A DNA stretch of 64,000 nucleotides from Cardiocondyla obscurior (GCF_019399895.1 NC_091868.1:9611593-9675592), one strand, 5' to 3'; shown: positions 50,901 to 63,866, counted from the first letter of the stretch. Notes: a model not told the origin generated them from the letters alone. Program-made: numbers and translations.

Positions 50901-53900
50901 TTGTCGTAAGTTTCGTTAAGCCCCGGCCGAAGAGACCGTCCAGATCTCGGCCAGTCTCGCCCGACCAGAAAATATTGTGTTACTGAATCGCTAACGGATG
51001 TTTAGTCAACGTTGACGGGCGAATCCGCTTAGTGTGATTAAGCCACGTAGCATTAAGAGGATAACGTTTCGCAATACACTTGGAACTTTATTCGATACCG
51101 CTGAACGCATGTCCTGACCGTGGAGCGACGTCATAATCCGATTGTCGACCAAAATTACCGATTGTACGATGTACCTTGCCGCCCGGTACTGTACCAGAAC
51201 ACGGTGATTCGCTGGCGTTAAGAGATCAATGTTTCTCAAACCATCGCGTGCCGAAGAGAGCTTTGTCATGGCGCGCAATCGTAAAATCAATAGCACACGC
51301 ACAGCACCGAGGTATTTGTTGCTCATTTTTCTACGTCGTGTGCCGCACCGCGATACGAGGCTATGTGGTAAAACGTCAAGTATACGAAGTCAACGAGCCT
51401 TGCAAATGTAACGCGTTCCTTCGGCCGTAAGAGCCCGACGTTACACTCAGAAACCGATCTCCGTGTTCCCAATGCGATCATTAAATGGCGAACTGAGTTA
51501 GCAGCGAGCGGTTATCTTTTAATTTAATCTCTTCCACAAAAGTTGGAATGGAAATCCGCACGTATTGCCCGGTAAACCCCTTTCTAAGTTTCTAATGTCG
51601 TTGCCAAGTATACGCGAATAATGCACGAATCAGTTAAAGCGAAGCCCGAATCTGTAATATCATCGATCGGAGTAATTATTAGAAGGGAGAGATAAGGATA
51701 ATGATACGAGCGCTAACATCTGCATTTACATAGTTCCCGCAGTTTAACGTGGTTCCTACCCTCGGTGCCATCAAACGCTGCCTCTTATCATCTGCAGTAT
51801 TCATAGCCAGACCATAAGCAGACCGTTACTACTTCCCCCCGGAGAATAGCCCCTATTTTCGAACAAAGATCGAAGAATTAAAACGAAAGCCGGCGATTAA
51901 AGATCACTTATTAAACGTTCGCCGCGATATACGCGTATATCTGCCCGTTAAAACGAAAACGGCAAATTTTCGCGACGACGACAGGTACATTTTAATTTAA
52001 CGGAAATTGAACACTTTTCTGGAATCCCGCACAGAAATAGTCAAGGAAAATATAAATCTTGATTTCTCATGTACTCGATCTAATTCCAGAGGAAAATAAA
52101 GATGTAGTAGATATCTGAGATTAAAGTTAACCGACTTTGCTGAAAACGTTCACAAATCCTAAAAATAGTAACAGGGTCACGTTCGACTTTTATTTTGAGA
52201 TATTTGCACGGCGAGGGAAAAAAGATATACGAATGAAAATATTGAAAACATCGATATCACCGAGACATATCGCGAGACGAATAACACTCTCTCGTCACAT
52301 TCGCGCGAGGGTGAAACATGATATCCCAGAAAACGATCCGATGATACGTGAAACCTTTCTAATATTTTGCATTTCGCACATTTACAGTTAAAATATGACG
52401 GGGGGGAAAAAAAAAAACCCCTAACCCCATTTTCCCTGCAGAAAACAGAAATAAACCATTATCGAGGTAACAATAACCCTCGACACTGAAACAATTGCGG
52501 TCAGTAATTGCGATCTTACTAGGAAATTTAAGAGCTGAGCGACGCGTTAATGGCCTAAATACTCCAAATAGAAAACGATGTTCGAGATAAAGATAAAACG
52601 AAGTTCTAAACCGTGCGGTTTATTTCGCCATTTGTTAAACGACAACAAAACGTATCGAAATGCCTCGTATGGTTGCCATTGTGTAATACAACAAAGATAA
52701 AATACAGTTTACGTTCAGTTTCATTCAGAATGTTTTACTACATCCTGTAGAGAATAAAAAAAAAAAAAAAAAGGAAAAGAGAGAAAGTAAAGAAAGCGCG
52801 GTACGTGTTTTAATGGAGGCTTTAATAATTGCGACCCACACCCTCGACACGCGGGCATCAGGTGTCCTATTTAAATATTTATAAAGCCTCACCTTTTGCG
52901 TATCGTCTCGAAACCGAGGTACACGAAGCGGCACGTTGCCTTGTCCAGAGGTAAATTTGCTGAGCAACAACGACGACGAGCATCAAGCTTACTTCATGTA
53001 TTTTTCAGGGAAACGTGTCTACAAAGATTCGCTGTACTTCCGGTTCCTTTGGGACACAAACGATTTAAACCGAGGTACAAACAGACGCTGCTAATCGCGC
53101 TTTTTCGAATGGCGTTGGCCGTTTCACTCGAGAACACAAGGTTCCAATTACGATAAGCGACAACGTTTTCGCGTACTTCAGAAAGTTTATCTTCTGATTC
53201 GGATATTCGCAGTCACGATCTGGATACTGGAAACTGGCAGGATAATAGAATGCGTTATACCCTTACCATAACGCCGTGCATTTCTAACTCGGTCGCGTTG
53301 AATAGAGGACTAACGATTGCAACGAAGCAAGTTCTGAATACCGCTTAACACCGCTTTACGCACGATAGGTAGAGAAGATCTATTAAGAGAAAAGGCAGGA
53401 ACGGGGGTGTTACTTCATGAATGATAGCGGAGCCACTTAAATCGTTTTATCTAAGATTTCTCTTCAAAAGAGGCAGAATCAACGTGCTTTGTATTTACTA
53501 AAGTGAAAAATGTTTTATATTGCTAAATTTGTAAACCTTATCCCCGTGAAAAATTTTTCCTTTTTCTTTTTTTTTTGCAATTAACATTTAGCATTCTGAA
53601 TATTTCAATTTTAAAAGTATATAAAAATTTGATACACCGTGATGAAATATTAATGAATAAATACCCCCTTAAAGTTCAACATAAATAAAAAGAATTCGCG
53701 AAGCGAAGCGAATTGTTAAACGCGTTACCCTCGCGCAATACTTTAGAAAACGCTGTACTTCATATCATAAGAAGCGTATCTTCTCACGCGTCGTCGAATC
53801 TGTAGGCCAAATAAGCGGAGTTTATACTTTTCGGGTACGGTTACTTCTAACAGCGCGCTCGCATTCGCTCTACGGCCTAAATTTTACGAAATTGTTATCT

Positions 53901-54909
53901 TGGTAAATAACGCGAATTAAGCAAAACGGTACGGGACTTTTATGCTTGTATGCAAGAGTTTTACCTATTCCTACTGGGTTAATAACTTTTAACGAAATAC
54001 TCTGTATATAAAACCGTTTTAATTATGAAAGAACAAATATTGTTTCTGTTTCCGCGTTTTAATACGAATTCCAGCAGGTCATTTACATTTCATACAGAGT
54101 TTCGATGAGGTCTCGCGAGATTGCACTGGATTTCGGAAAAATCCCACTGATTTCACCTAAATAAACATTATTTGCGAATTTGCTCAAGTGTTATGCGATT
54201 TGTCGTACGTGTTTCGCGCGATTCAACGGGCAAAATCCCTTAGTATTTTCAAGCTTGAATTTTTCCAATAAATAAAAAGATGGCGACCATGTCCAGACAT
54301 GCACACGACATAGTATTCCCAAGAAATCGCGAAGTACAGAAGAAAAATGGGATATTTGAGATCCAAGTATGAGCGTATGGAACACGAATCCCGATTGGAT
54401 TTTCTCGAATTGATTCGTAACGGAAGACTTCGGTAAAAATACTTTTATTAAAGCGGCGAGGAAAAATAAAGAGAGGAGGCGAATGCTCCAGACGCATCTC
54501 ACTGCGAGCACTCTCGAATATTTTCTTTGCTCTTTACTTTGACGTTAGAACATTTGAAAGTCTTTGGCAACAACAATAGTAAAAATTTATCTTTCCGGAA
54601 ATGAAGGGAATGTAAAACGCAGCGCGCAAACCGTAGTGCTGTCGGCATTTATATCCTTTTTTTTTTTCTTTTTTCTTTCTCCTCTATTGTATTTCGACAA
54701 TTATGCAGCTCCCGATGGGGTACAAACGGATTCTTTTCCGAATAGCGGTGGATTTTTTAAAATATCTTAAAATTGGGCGCTAACTTTACACCGGCGAGAA
54801 CTATGATGTGGACAATTTCTAGATATGCGTCCCGCGAGTGTAACAAAAGTACTGCGGGATTGAGGGGTGTAATGTCACATTTATGAGGGTGTAATTCTCG
54901 TTGCCACAG
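44942..54909. other. Intergenic sequence or long first intron of the RASD-like gene
   Basis: Starts at a consensus donor and ends at an acceptor-like CAG. 45.17-46.5 kb is markedly AT-rich and may be old transposon sequence. The possible non-LTR fragment is at 47.02-47.24 kb on the opposite strand. No other coding exon was recognised. Confidence 0.4.
47022..47240 (-). pseudogene. Possible non-LTR retrotransposon fragment (region after the RT domain)
   Basis: A - strand frame of about 74 codons ends in TAG and contains FGYVLAWRS, then IRLLTVQQVGLTAVSGAY, then DAGAMALRFGPSP. In R1/Jockey-like elements the segment after the reverse transcriptase usually reads YGA-xx-WA, then L-x-x-VQR-x-x-LR-x-x-x-AYRT, then A-x-x-x-LAG-x-x-P. 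The order and spacing agree, but the residue match is loose and there is no RT domain beside it. There is no ATG at its start. Confidence 0.3.
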
Positions 54910-55074
54910 CTGGAGGCGTGCGGCCGACTGCTGTGCTGCGTGCAGAGGCTCTGCAGAAGCGGAAGTGCGACCGACGAGCCCGCCGAGCAACGGCTCAACG
55001 CTCGCGGTCGACGAGGAGCGAAAGCGGAACCCGAATTGGTCGAGGGTCAGGGTCCCTCGGGCCCGGAAGATGGA
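54910..55074 (+). other. Upstream in-frame part of the first RASD exon (5' UTR or N-terminal extension)
   Basis: This stretch directly precedes the first in-frame ATG of the GTPase gene. It is open in the same frame for 55 codons, starting at a CAG that fits a splice acceptor (TTCTCGTTGCCACAG). An in-frame TAA lies just upstream of that CAG. If an upstream exon supplies a start codon in phase 0, the protein gains a Cys-rich N-terminus with LLCCVQRLC, which could be a palmitoylation site. If not, this is 5' UTR. No in-frame ATG occurs inside it. Which reading is correct cannot be decided from the sequence alone. Confidence 0.5.
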
Positions 55075-58000
55075 ATGCTCGCTATGCCCGTCAGCCCTAG
55101 CCCCGCATCCACCTCGTCGCAGGAGGACGCTTGCAAACCGCCGCCGCGCAACTGCTATCGTCTCGTTATGCTCGGCAGTGCCCGGGTTGGAAAGACCGCT
55201 ATTGTAGCACGGTAAACGCCCGAAATTAACTAACTGATGTTTAAGCTGATGTTCAACCCCGTGAAATATTATTCTTCCGTAATATATCATCGTTCATCTA
55301 TCTCGCTTCTAATTTTCTATTACGCTTCTTTGATATATTTTCAAAAATATAATATATACTTTTTTTATTACACTTTTTAAATTAAATTACGCAAATTTCC
55401 TAGATTTAATTTATTAAAGATTTAAAATTTAAATATATATATAATTTTCTTTTTTTGTCTTTTTATCTTTATTTGAGCCTATCTTTTTCTATTAGAATGT
55501 GACCAGTTCGATACTTTCTGCGTCCTACGTTTTAATATTCGGTTTGAAAGTTTCGTCCGTTCGGTCTCCTAAAATTCCGTTCGTCATGCTCTCTTTCATA
55601 TCGATTAGTAATAGTGCGAAACAATGTCAGTCAATTAATCTTTGAGCCTCACTGCCGGCCCCATATATGTCGTATTATTGTTTTCTATTATTAAATAACC
55701 ACTGCCACCGTACGATAGGGTATCGAAAAACCGCCACAAGCTCTCAAGAACAAAGCATAATCCCTCCCGTACTGAATTGACCTGTTAAAATTGCAACCTA
55801 ATCATATTTCTTTCCTCGTCGGCAAATTAAACTGAAAGTGACCGCGAGTTATTAAGGAACCGATAAAATCCCTTGCCGCTGCTCCAATATTGCGCGTCGA
55901 TTAATGTCGCGGTTCTGCCGAAATGCCGAAAATTCGCAGTTTGGCCAGTCCGAAGTTATGTCGACCATCCTAAATTGACCGCAATTACGCGACTCCTACA
56001 TGCTAAGCAAATTTTTCGCTCGTGCTCTCATAGATAGCAATCGCTGACAAGCTCATATAAAAAATCGAGATAGATGCTTATTTTTCCGCCCACAAACGTA
56101 TCTCTTCTAAAATTATTGCAAATAATCTCGTGCTTATTCCCGTTTATCGAGCCTACATCTGTTTCAAACGACGCATTTGCAAAATTAAATTTTTTAAACG
56201 CATTTCTAAAATATTTTTAAAACCTAAGACATAAAACTGTAAAATAAATTTTATTCTAATCCGCCAACGATATAAAACAAATTAAGAAATAGTTGTTGAG
56301 TTGAAAGTTGAAACTCGAAAGGTATCGAATACGAGAAACAGAAAAAAAAAAGAAAAAAAATCAAAGGCCAAAATAACAAAGCATCCGTGCAAATAAAATC
56401 ATTACTGCTCACGTTTCAGATTTCTGTTCAACAAATTTGAGGAAAGCTACACGCCAACGATAGAGGATTTTCACAGGAAACTTTATAGGATCAGAGGCGA
56501 AGTTCATCAGCTTGATCTTTTAGATACAAGCGGAAACCACCCGTTTCCAGCGATGCGACGATTGTCTTTCCTAACGGGTAAGTCCATCGGCTTACCTCCC
56601 CCGAGAAATGCGCCGCTCCGTTTCAAGCACAAAGCTCCCGTATATCGCATTCAAGATGCCGCGAAGTAATTTGCGCACACTTTCGTTAAGCGTAAAAATT
56701 TAATAACTCGACGATGACGTCCCGGTTTTATCGCGACAAAAATTGGTTAAAAAAAAATTAATGGATATTTGACTCATGTATGAGAAGATAAAATATTGCA
56801 CGCTAGCGAATGACGTGTTGCAAATGCATCGTAATACATTTTATATGAGAATACGCCAGTCTGCGGCAGATCAAAAAAAAAAAAAAAAAAAGGGAGAGAA
56901 GTTATAAGACGCTCTTCAGCGTGAAAATAATTTCGTAAATATTTAAGCGCTTGAGAAAATGCGGTTGATATGTATATACAACGCGACGACGGTCATCTAA
57001 AGATTAACACCCACTTTTATTACTCCCGACGGCCGAGGAAAACTTTCGTTTCTCGTATGTGACGTAAAAGTGTCTAGAACCGATATTATATGGCGAAAAA
57101 CCGTACCGAACGCTTCTGTCGTCTGATTCGTGCTCCGAAAGTTTCACGACTTTCGGTGAAATCTCATACTCTGAACAACGATAGTTCACTACATTCTGCA
57201 GAAGGTAAAAGTTCGAGGAAGACCGCTCGCGGCAAGTGTCGACTGTTACCAGAATTTCAACCAAGTTCAAATATAAAATTACACGAGTGTCATACGATTT
57301 CAATTAATTTCGCAAAAGTCCGGAACGAAAATCGCCCTCATTTACTTCAATATTATTTATCTCGTTCTGACAATAATGCGATCTGATTGATTGTAGGCTC
57401 TTCAACGTTACTTTGTCTCTGTAATTGAAGCTATTTATACACAGCCACGCGTAATCCCCTAAGTACGATTGATCGAATCTCGTCTGTATATTAAAGAGAC
57501 AGTGAGATATTCCGTGCCAATCTCTGTGATATTCGATGTGTTAAACGAAAATGGGGTATTCCGTGAGTTGAAAACCGAGCAATAAGGGAGGAAATGGTGA
57601 TAAGTGGTTAATGGTATCGAAGAACTTGGCGCTCGTGAGAACAGTAACATATGAGAAAGTAAATACATTCCCTCGATAACTCAATTTCGCCCACTTTCCC
57701 TTTTCTTCGCCACCCGGTAACTTTACCCCCGCGACGAAACCGTGCGCCATTGATTTCACACGTAGATCTCCCCTTGTTCCTCGTCACGTCGCGTTGCCAC
57801 CTGTACCCGATAACCTGATATCGCACGCTGTCGGATGCGCGACAATTGCATCAGTATCGCGGTTGTCAAGATGGAGGGCAGGCCCTCCCAACTGAAAATA
57901 CATATTTACTCTTGGACATGCATACGTATAAACGTCACGTCGCCGGCCCAGAATGTAATCTAAGTTATGATCTGGTATGCAATTCCCAAAACGGCACTAT

Positions 58001-61000
58001 CTGCCAAGGTAATTGTAAATTACTATACAGCGTGACACCGTCTACCGGAGATAAAACATCGACCCTGCGCTTAAAAGTTTAATACGGATTGATATATCGA
58101 AAGTACGGGCTGCCTGATTTATTTTATCCTAAATGTATTCCTTCAACATGATTCTTGTTACAATTTTATACGGAAAGCGTGTAACAAATTCTGCGACGAA
58201 GCAAAACAATTTAGATAATTTTAAAACCGTACAAAAAAAAAAAAAAATTTTTTTAATAACGCTCCTCGAAATTTACGCGATCTGAAAGTTTCGATAGCGG
58301 CAGTTTGCTCCCGGGATCCGGCCACCCCGATTCGCTGTTTTAAGCCGAGTTGCACAAATTGCATCGGACAGAACCGATATTCGCCTCTCAGTTATTGCAC
58401 TACATGCGCATGCAAGCGGCGATATATCGTCGCATGCCGGTAAAGTTGACCTCACGTAGGAGAGTACACGATAAAATTAGACACGTAAATCCGAAGAATT
58501 TTTAAATTGCCGTCCGTGTGTGCGGAAATCAAGAGAGTCGCCGTCGATGGGAATTTCATCGCGGCGCGTTTAGTTTTGTATTCCGTCCGGCGCTCGTCGT
58601 GCCGTACGTCGGAAATTCCGCGTATTCCGCAAAACGAGTCACGACTCCACGTTTCCCGTTCGCATTTTTCTCGACTCTCCCTGCACCGAGATCTCTTAAT
58701 AATTCAACGATCGGCCGATTACCAAAAACATTTCGCACATAGATATAAGCGAACGTAACGATAGTCCATAAGCGCTCGCGCTCCTTTTTGTGCGACCATT
58801 TCGCGATGTGTGATCATTTCGCGAGTGACGCAAATCTTTTTTTTCTTTTTTTTTTCGTGCGTTCCGATTATCAAATAATAATAGGAGCTTTTTCAATTTT
58901 TCTGACATTTGCCGTACCGTCAATGTAATAATTAATGAACGACCTGCCGCGTAAAAGGCCACTGCTTTTTCGTAAACGTAATTACTCGCCCGGATGGGAC
59001 TCACTCGCGCGTCGGAAGCGTGAAAAAGATTTACGCGAGCCGCGAATCTGTTGTCGGAATACGGCTGAATACGAAGGAACGCGATATGACCCCGATTCGA
59101 AGACAATGAGCCTCCGGACGGAGCTCCGGCTGTTGCGAGAAGAGAGAATTCCTTTCGACACCAAAGACACGAACTTTGCCGCATAATGGCTGACATACAT
59201 ATATTTTCATCTCGCGGCAAGGACAATATCGGGCCTGCCTAGCGTGTTTCGCGGGAATAAGATGTCTCGTGACGCTCCGTAGTCCACAAGATTTTCGAAA
59301 TATGAAGGTCGGATCTTCGAGGAAGTTTCTCTTGGCGATCCTCCAGAATGAAGCGAAATTAAACGACGAAAATAGATCAGCTATCGTCTTTGAAATTTAA
59401 AAAAAAAATTTGTTTGCGAGAAGAGTGAACTTGTTACGCGGTATATTATAGCTCGTTCACAAAGATATCCCGTAAAGTTTAATTAAATTTTACGTATGCA
59501 ACTGTACTAGTATTTACAATTTTAATTATCTAATAGACATCTCGGTGGAAAAAGGGACGTCACAGAGTTTACACGCGAAACCTCATTTATCTTTTCGTGC
59601 CATCAAACTGATAATTAGGGTAACGTAATGTATAAAAACGAACTAACGTCGAACGTAGTTTCTCTTATATTGTCGCAAGGAGATTAAAAATATTAGTTTT
59701 GAATAGAAAATAGTAGATATAAAACGGAAACAGGTGGCGATGATCGAGATGATCGAAAATGATAAGAAAAATAAAAGTAATTAAATTATCAACGACGCGC
59801 ACAAACGTATAATCATTGCACGTTATTAATTAGTTATTGTAATTAATAAATTCGTAATAATGTTTTATTAACGGTGAATTTCTAACAGCGAAACGAGAAT
59901 GCTGAGGGTAGTTCGGACTCCGTACCGTTAACGCACAGCTAACGCTAACGTTATTATATGCGACACTTAGCGGCATCTTCTAGTGAGAAAGGATATGCGA
60001 TAATAAAACCAAGTGAAGCGACGGTGTGTTGGCAAAGCGACGTTATTACCGGGCTTATGTTCTATACGGTCGACTTGTCGAGTTTCCTATTGGACGAGCT
60101 TTTTGTTCGTCCACGAGAAGAGCCAGTTGATCCTAGTCGCTCTTTTGTTCGCGCCGCGTTTTTGTCGGTAACAAGCGATAAGAGTGCACTCATAGTCATA
60201 AGACCGGGAATCATTGTCGCCAGTGGATTTATAAATAAACGAGCCGTGCCTTCCGCCGTGGAAATAAATCAGTCGGGATTAATATATGTCATCCGTGTGT
60301 CGCGCATGTAACTCGCGTGACTCTTACAATCAGTCGTACGATGGCGTGTCGCGGCTTTCTTCCGGTACAAACTAATTGCGGCCCGTAACAGAAGCTTGAA
60401 AATTCCTAACGCGCTGGCCCACAACGCCGAAAAAAAAAATAATATAATTCGTTCAGCTCATAAATTTATTTAATGCCACTCTGACTATTCCTATTTCGCG
60501 AGTCAGTGAATTATGGGAGCAAATGTTATACCCGTCGCGTGATCGAATCAAACAACGCTCGGTCATTTTCGACACCTATTTCGCAGGGGACCTTTTCGTC
60601 GTGGTGTTCAGCATGGACTGTCGGGAGTCCTTCGAGGAAGCCATCAGGCTGAGAGAGGCGATTCTCGAAACCAAAGTGAGCGCGACCCAAAGTGCCACGA
60701 AGAGCAGAAGAGCTCACTACAATCTGAAGGTCCCCATGGTCATCGTGGGAAATAAATGTGATAAGGACGTTAAGTACGTACGGTTCTTCGTTTGGTTCTA
60801 ATTTATCCCCGGCTCCGTAAATTACCGTTTAATTAACGCGTCATTGAGCAACGTAATTAATTTTGCTGACAAGTCTGTCTCCCGGCTTTTGTTACAGAAC
60901 GGTCACGGTGGAGGAGGCCGAGCAATATTGCGTGAGTCAGGACGAGTGCTGCATCTTCGTGGAGGCTTCCGCGAAACGAAACTACCACGTGGACGAACTT

Positions 61001-61567
61001 TTTTATCAGTTATTCGTAGTGGCCGGTCTACCTCTGGAGATGGCTCCGAACCATCATCGAAAAGTGCCGCTAACTTTCGGCTCGCCGACCATGCTGCCGC
61101 CGTCGCAGGTACGTAGTGCTAAGCCGCGTGAAATGATACGTTACAATGTGACTTCCTCGAAATTAATCAACCGTAATTGAAATCCGATCGCGGAAAATGC
61201 AATTAAAGCTGACAAAGAGCGGAGCGTTATGATGTTGGTCGCTTGGAGCCGCATCGCGATCGATTAAACGCGGATTACCTTTGATATCGAGGGACGGGTG
61301 AAAAACCTACAAAAATCGACCTTTTTTTTGTTTTTTTTTTTTTTTCAGCCGCGACACAAAGCTACCCTCAGCATAAAACGCCGACTGAGCGACGCTTGCG
61401 GCGTCGTGGCGCCAAACGTGCGCCGGCCCAGCATAAGAACGGATTTAATGATTATGCGAACGAAGACGTGCTCGCTCGCGGCCGGAAACGAGAACAATAC
61501 GCCAGGATCCAGGATCACGCTTAGAACGGGGAGAACGGAATCCAGGAAGGCCTGCTCGATACAGTGA
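55075..61567 (+). CDS. RASD-family (Dexras1/Rhes-like) small GTPase, five coding exons
   Basis: Coding exons are 55075-55211, 56420-56577, 60587-60773, 60898-61108 and 61349-61567, giving 303 residues. All junctions have GT-AG introns (1208, 4009, 124 and 240 bp) and keep frame. Seen in the sequence: P-loop GSARVGKT (residues 34-41), effector region YTPTIEDFHRK (56-66), switch II DTSGN (81-85, the RASD form rather than DTAGQ), NKCD (154-157), SAK (185-187), the RASD C-terminal extension with VVAPNVRRPS (250-259), and a terminal CAAX box CSIQ (300-303). Dexras1/Rhes proteins are membrane-attached, farnesylated monomeric GTPases that modulate G-protein and cAMP signalling; vertebrate members are about 266-281 residues. 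The start chosen is the first ATG in frame in the first recognised exon. The frame is open upstream to 54910, directly after a CAG acceptor-like site, so a longer N-terminus is possible. A poly-A signal AATAAA lies at 61777-61782. The family call is strong; the exact start is not. Confidence 0.93.
56578..60586 (+). other. Large intron 2 of the RASD-like gene
   Basis: 4009 bp, bounded by GGTAAGTCC and TTTCGCAG. Two + strand ORFs inside it (57846-58082 and 59958-60311) have no recognised family and are probably chance. There is a poly-A tract near 56873-56891. Confidence 0.8.
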
Positions 61568-61776
61568 TATCGCAAAACAATTCTTACGGATGCGAAGAAA
61601 ACTTTTAGAAATATGATAACGCGTTTGAGAGCGATCTTCGGAAACGAGTATAATTACTTATCGTAGCATTTGCATCTTTGCCCTCTGCTATTTCATTAAA
61701 CTCATTGTACGAGGTATTTCATCCCGCTCGGGTTAATACGTTACGTAATGGACTTTTTCCGTTATCTAGAATTTTC

Positions 61777-61782
61777 AATAAA
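61777..61782 (+). terminator. Poly-A signal of the RASD-like gene
   Basis: AATAAA lies about 210 bases after the TGA that follows the CAAX box. It is the first clear signal in the 3' flank. Confidence 0.55.
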
Positions 61783-63043
61783 ATAATCTATGCCATTTTC
61801 AACGAAACGGGGAAAAATGAAAATAACTAAATTTATCAGCGATGGAAAATCTTATACAATATTGCGGATCATGCAATTGAAACTTTCAGATTTACAATTA
61901 ACAGACTTCGCTGTAAATACGCGGATAAAGCGAGTACTCGCGAACGAAGATCGTCAAGGGGAAATCATATTTAAACCGACCACGTTACTCGCCTTAATTA
62001 ATTAATGGAATATAGCTTTAGCGTAATGTCCCGAAGGTAACATGTATAATTAACTTAAGACGTGACCGAACGAGAGAGGAAAGGAGAGAGATAAGCCGTT
62101 ACGTTAATTAATCGTTGTCGATCAAACGTTAAACGGGAAATCGATACCCCTTCCCGACTAACACAGACCAGATCGTTTGACATTCGATCGGAGGGGCTTC
62201 TCGATAACGGCAAGATGATCAAATCGCACAGAAAGAAGAACGCGTATTCCTCTTATCGGGTACAAATTTTTATCGAAATTATCCTCGACAAAGAATCTCT
62301 GCGAAGAATGGATCAATTTGCGTGAGTAAGAGCCCGAGTTGCGAAGTGTCAGCGTATCAGTAATGCGAGAGATTGCGAAACGCCGTGCGAAAGCTTTTTA
62401 CCGGATTAGTTAACTGCGCCCATCGTAGCCTTACTGAAATTCCAACACGCGAAGGAGCGACGTTTATACTTCCGCATGAGATCTGGAAACGTTGTAATTC
62501 CATTAATAGCGCTAAGCAAACGAATATTTGACCATAGCGTCGCTCCTTCCGCTGAATTCTTTTCGCGTACCACCGTCGACGATAATCGCGAGTAAGAACT
62601 CTTTCTTTTGTTTCGCTTGTACGACGAGGAGAACGGTGAGCTACATATCGAGATGCAAAATCGATCGAAATCAATGCTCGACAAGAACGAAACAATTTCA
62701 GAAACATCCTACTTGTACATATATCAGATCCTAGCTCTCTCTTATTTTTCTTTGTTTTTTTCTTCAAGATTTAATGTAATTGCGGTCGATGAAGCGAAAG
62801 ACGAAATAGAAATATTATTCCGTGCCTCTTTAATCATGTACTCTTTAGGATTTAAGCAACGCGCGACGTTTTAAGTACTTAATTTTTAGTATAATATATT
62901 CTTAATATGTCCAAATAAAAATTGTACAAAAATAGCATGTGTAGGTGTATTATATATTAGCTCTCCCAATCGATGTATAATATATTATTTAAAAAGAAGA
63001 TTCAGCAATTTCATTGTTAATTAAAAAAAATCATGCGACTCAC
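61783..63043. other. Spacer between the RASD-like gene and the - strand exons
   Basis: Mostly non-coding. The + strand ORFs at 61790-62005 and 62608-62874 show even composition but no known motif or splice support. The next - strand exon after 63044 should lie here or further left, and I could not find it. Confidence 0.45.
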
Positions 63044-63084
63044 CGGTCGATGCGCAGCAGCGGAGTTGACGATACAGCAGGTGA
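63044..63084 (-). CDS. Putative 41-nt micro-exon of the same unidentified gene
   Basis: Read on the - strand, acceptor TTTTTTTGTTACAG is followed by 41 nt and then donor GTGAGT, all close to consensus. In phase 0 it encodes SPAVSSTPLLRIDR and leaves two bases for the next exon. It joins the 39-nt exon directly in frame to give HQV-SPAVSS. No convincing next exon was found between 61.6 and 63.04 kb, so the downstream intron may be long, or the next exon is short and missed. Confidence 0.45.
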
Positions 63085-63190
63085 CTGTAACAAAAAAATA
63101 AAAAATATTAATTATAAAGATCCTGAAAATATTCACTATTTAAAAAAAAAAGGAAAAAAAAATTTATGAAAAAGAAAAATTTATTCTTAC

Positions 63191-63275
63191 TTAAAAGTTG
63201 CTCCGCCGATGCATGTTGCCCGTCCTGGGGCCTCCTCCTCCTCTCAGTTTGGGTGACGAGTCATCCTTCCGTGAA
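63191..63275 (-). CDS. Putative alternative, possibly terminal, exon with stop codon
   Basis: Read on the - strand, a weak acceptor (GACCATACAG) precedes 85 nt with only one open frame. That frame encodes a Lys/Ser/Gly-rich tail ending PRTGNMHRRSNF and then TAA. The TAA abuts GTAAGA, a donor-like sequence, and AATAAA follows at 63185-63180. It may therefore be a terminal exon with a minimal 3' UTR, or an internal exon that introduces a stop. Joining it to the 39-nt exon requires a different phase from the one that joins the 39-nt and 41-nt exons. The weak acceptor lowers confidence. Confidence 0.3.
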
Positions 63276-63834
63276 CTGTATGGTCACTCGCGTAAATCGC
63301 GACCGTGAATTTAATAATCGCGAGAAATAATTATAAAACACTGTCTCTCGCGCGATGGTATACGACTCTCCCGTTTATGAAATTCGAATAACAAAAGCTT
63401 TCGCGCGACTACATTAACGTAACTCCCGAGCGCCCGACGAACTGGCTGCAGTTCGTTTAATTAGTAATATCGGCGACGACAATACAACTCCTTCGGATTG
63501 TTATCAAAACAAAACCAAAGTTTTGTTCCGATGATCCGATATCTTTGAAGTGATGAGCTATAACATTATCAAACTAAATTACGTGCAAGTCTAGTTCAAT
63601 ATAATCAAATTCGAATTAGTTGTACACATATTATACACAAATTAGGAGGCAAGTTGTTTTTAATTAATATTTAAATATTTATATTTTATTTTAAGTTTTA
63701 TTATCATGTACTACACGCATTACGTATTATTTTAATGTATTAAATTATTTTTTATTATATTATCAATGCTATTTTTCCGCGTGTACTATATATAATTTTT
63801 CCCACCCGAAATAATTATATTAAATAAAAAAAAA

Positions 63835-63853
63835 ATATATATATATATATATA
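63835..63853. repeat. (AT)n microsatellite
   Basis: About nine AT units in the intron just 3' (on the - strand) of the 39-nt putative exon. Confidence 0.85.
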
Positions 63854-63866
63854 ACGTGCAACTAAC

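Noticed and set aside
54757..55290. 177-codon - strand ORF
   Set aside because: It is the antisense shadow of the first RASD exon.
57846..58082. Cys-containing 78-codon ORF in intron 2
   Set aside because: It starts at TTG and has no signal peptide or known Cys spacing.
58696..59226. 176-codon - strand ORF in intron 2 of the RASD-like gene
   Set aside because: It crosses a poly-T tract, giving Lys/Glu repeats, and has no motif. A + strand ORF overlaps it equally well.
59958..60311. 117-codon + strand ORF in intron 2 of the RASD-like gene
   Set aside because: Composition is fairly even and it starts at ATG, but there is no recognised domain, no splice link and no neighbouring signals. Chance cannot be excluded.
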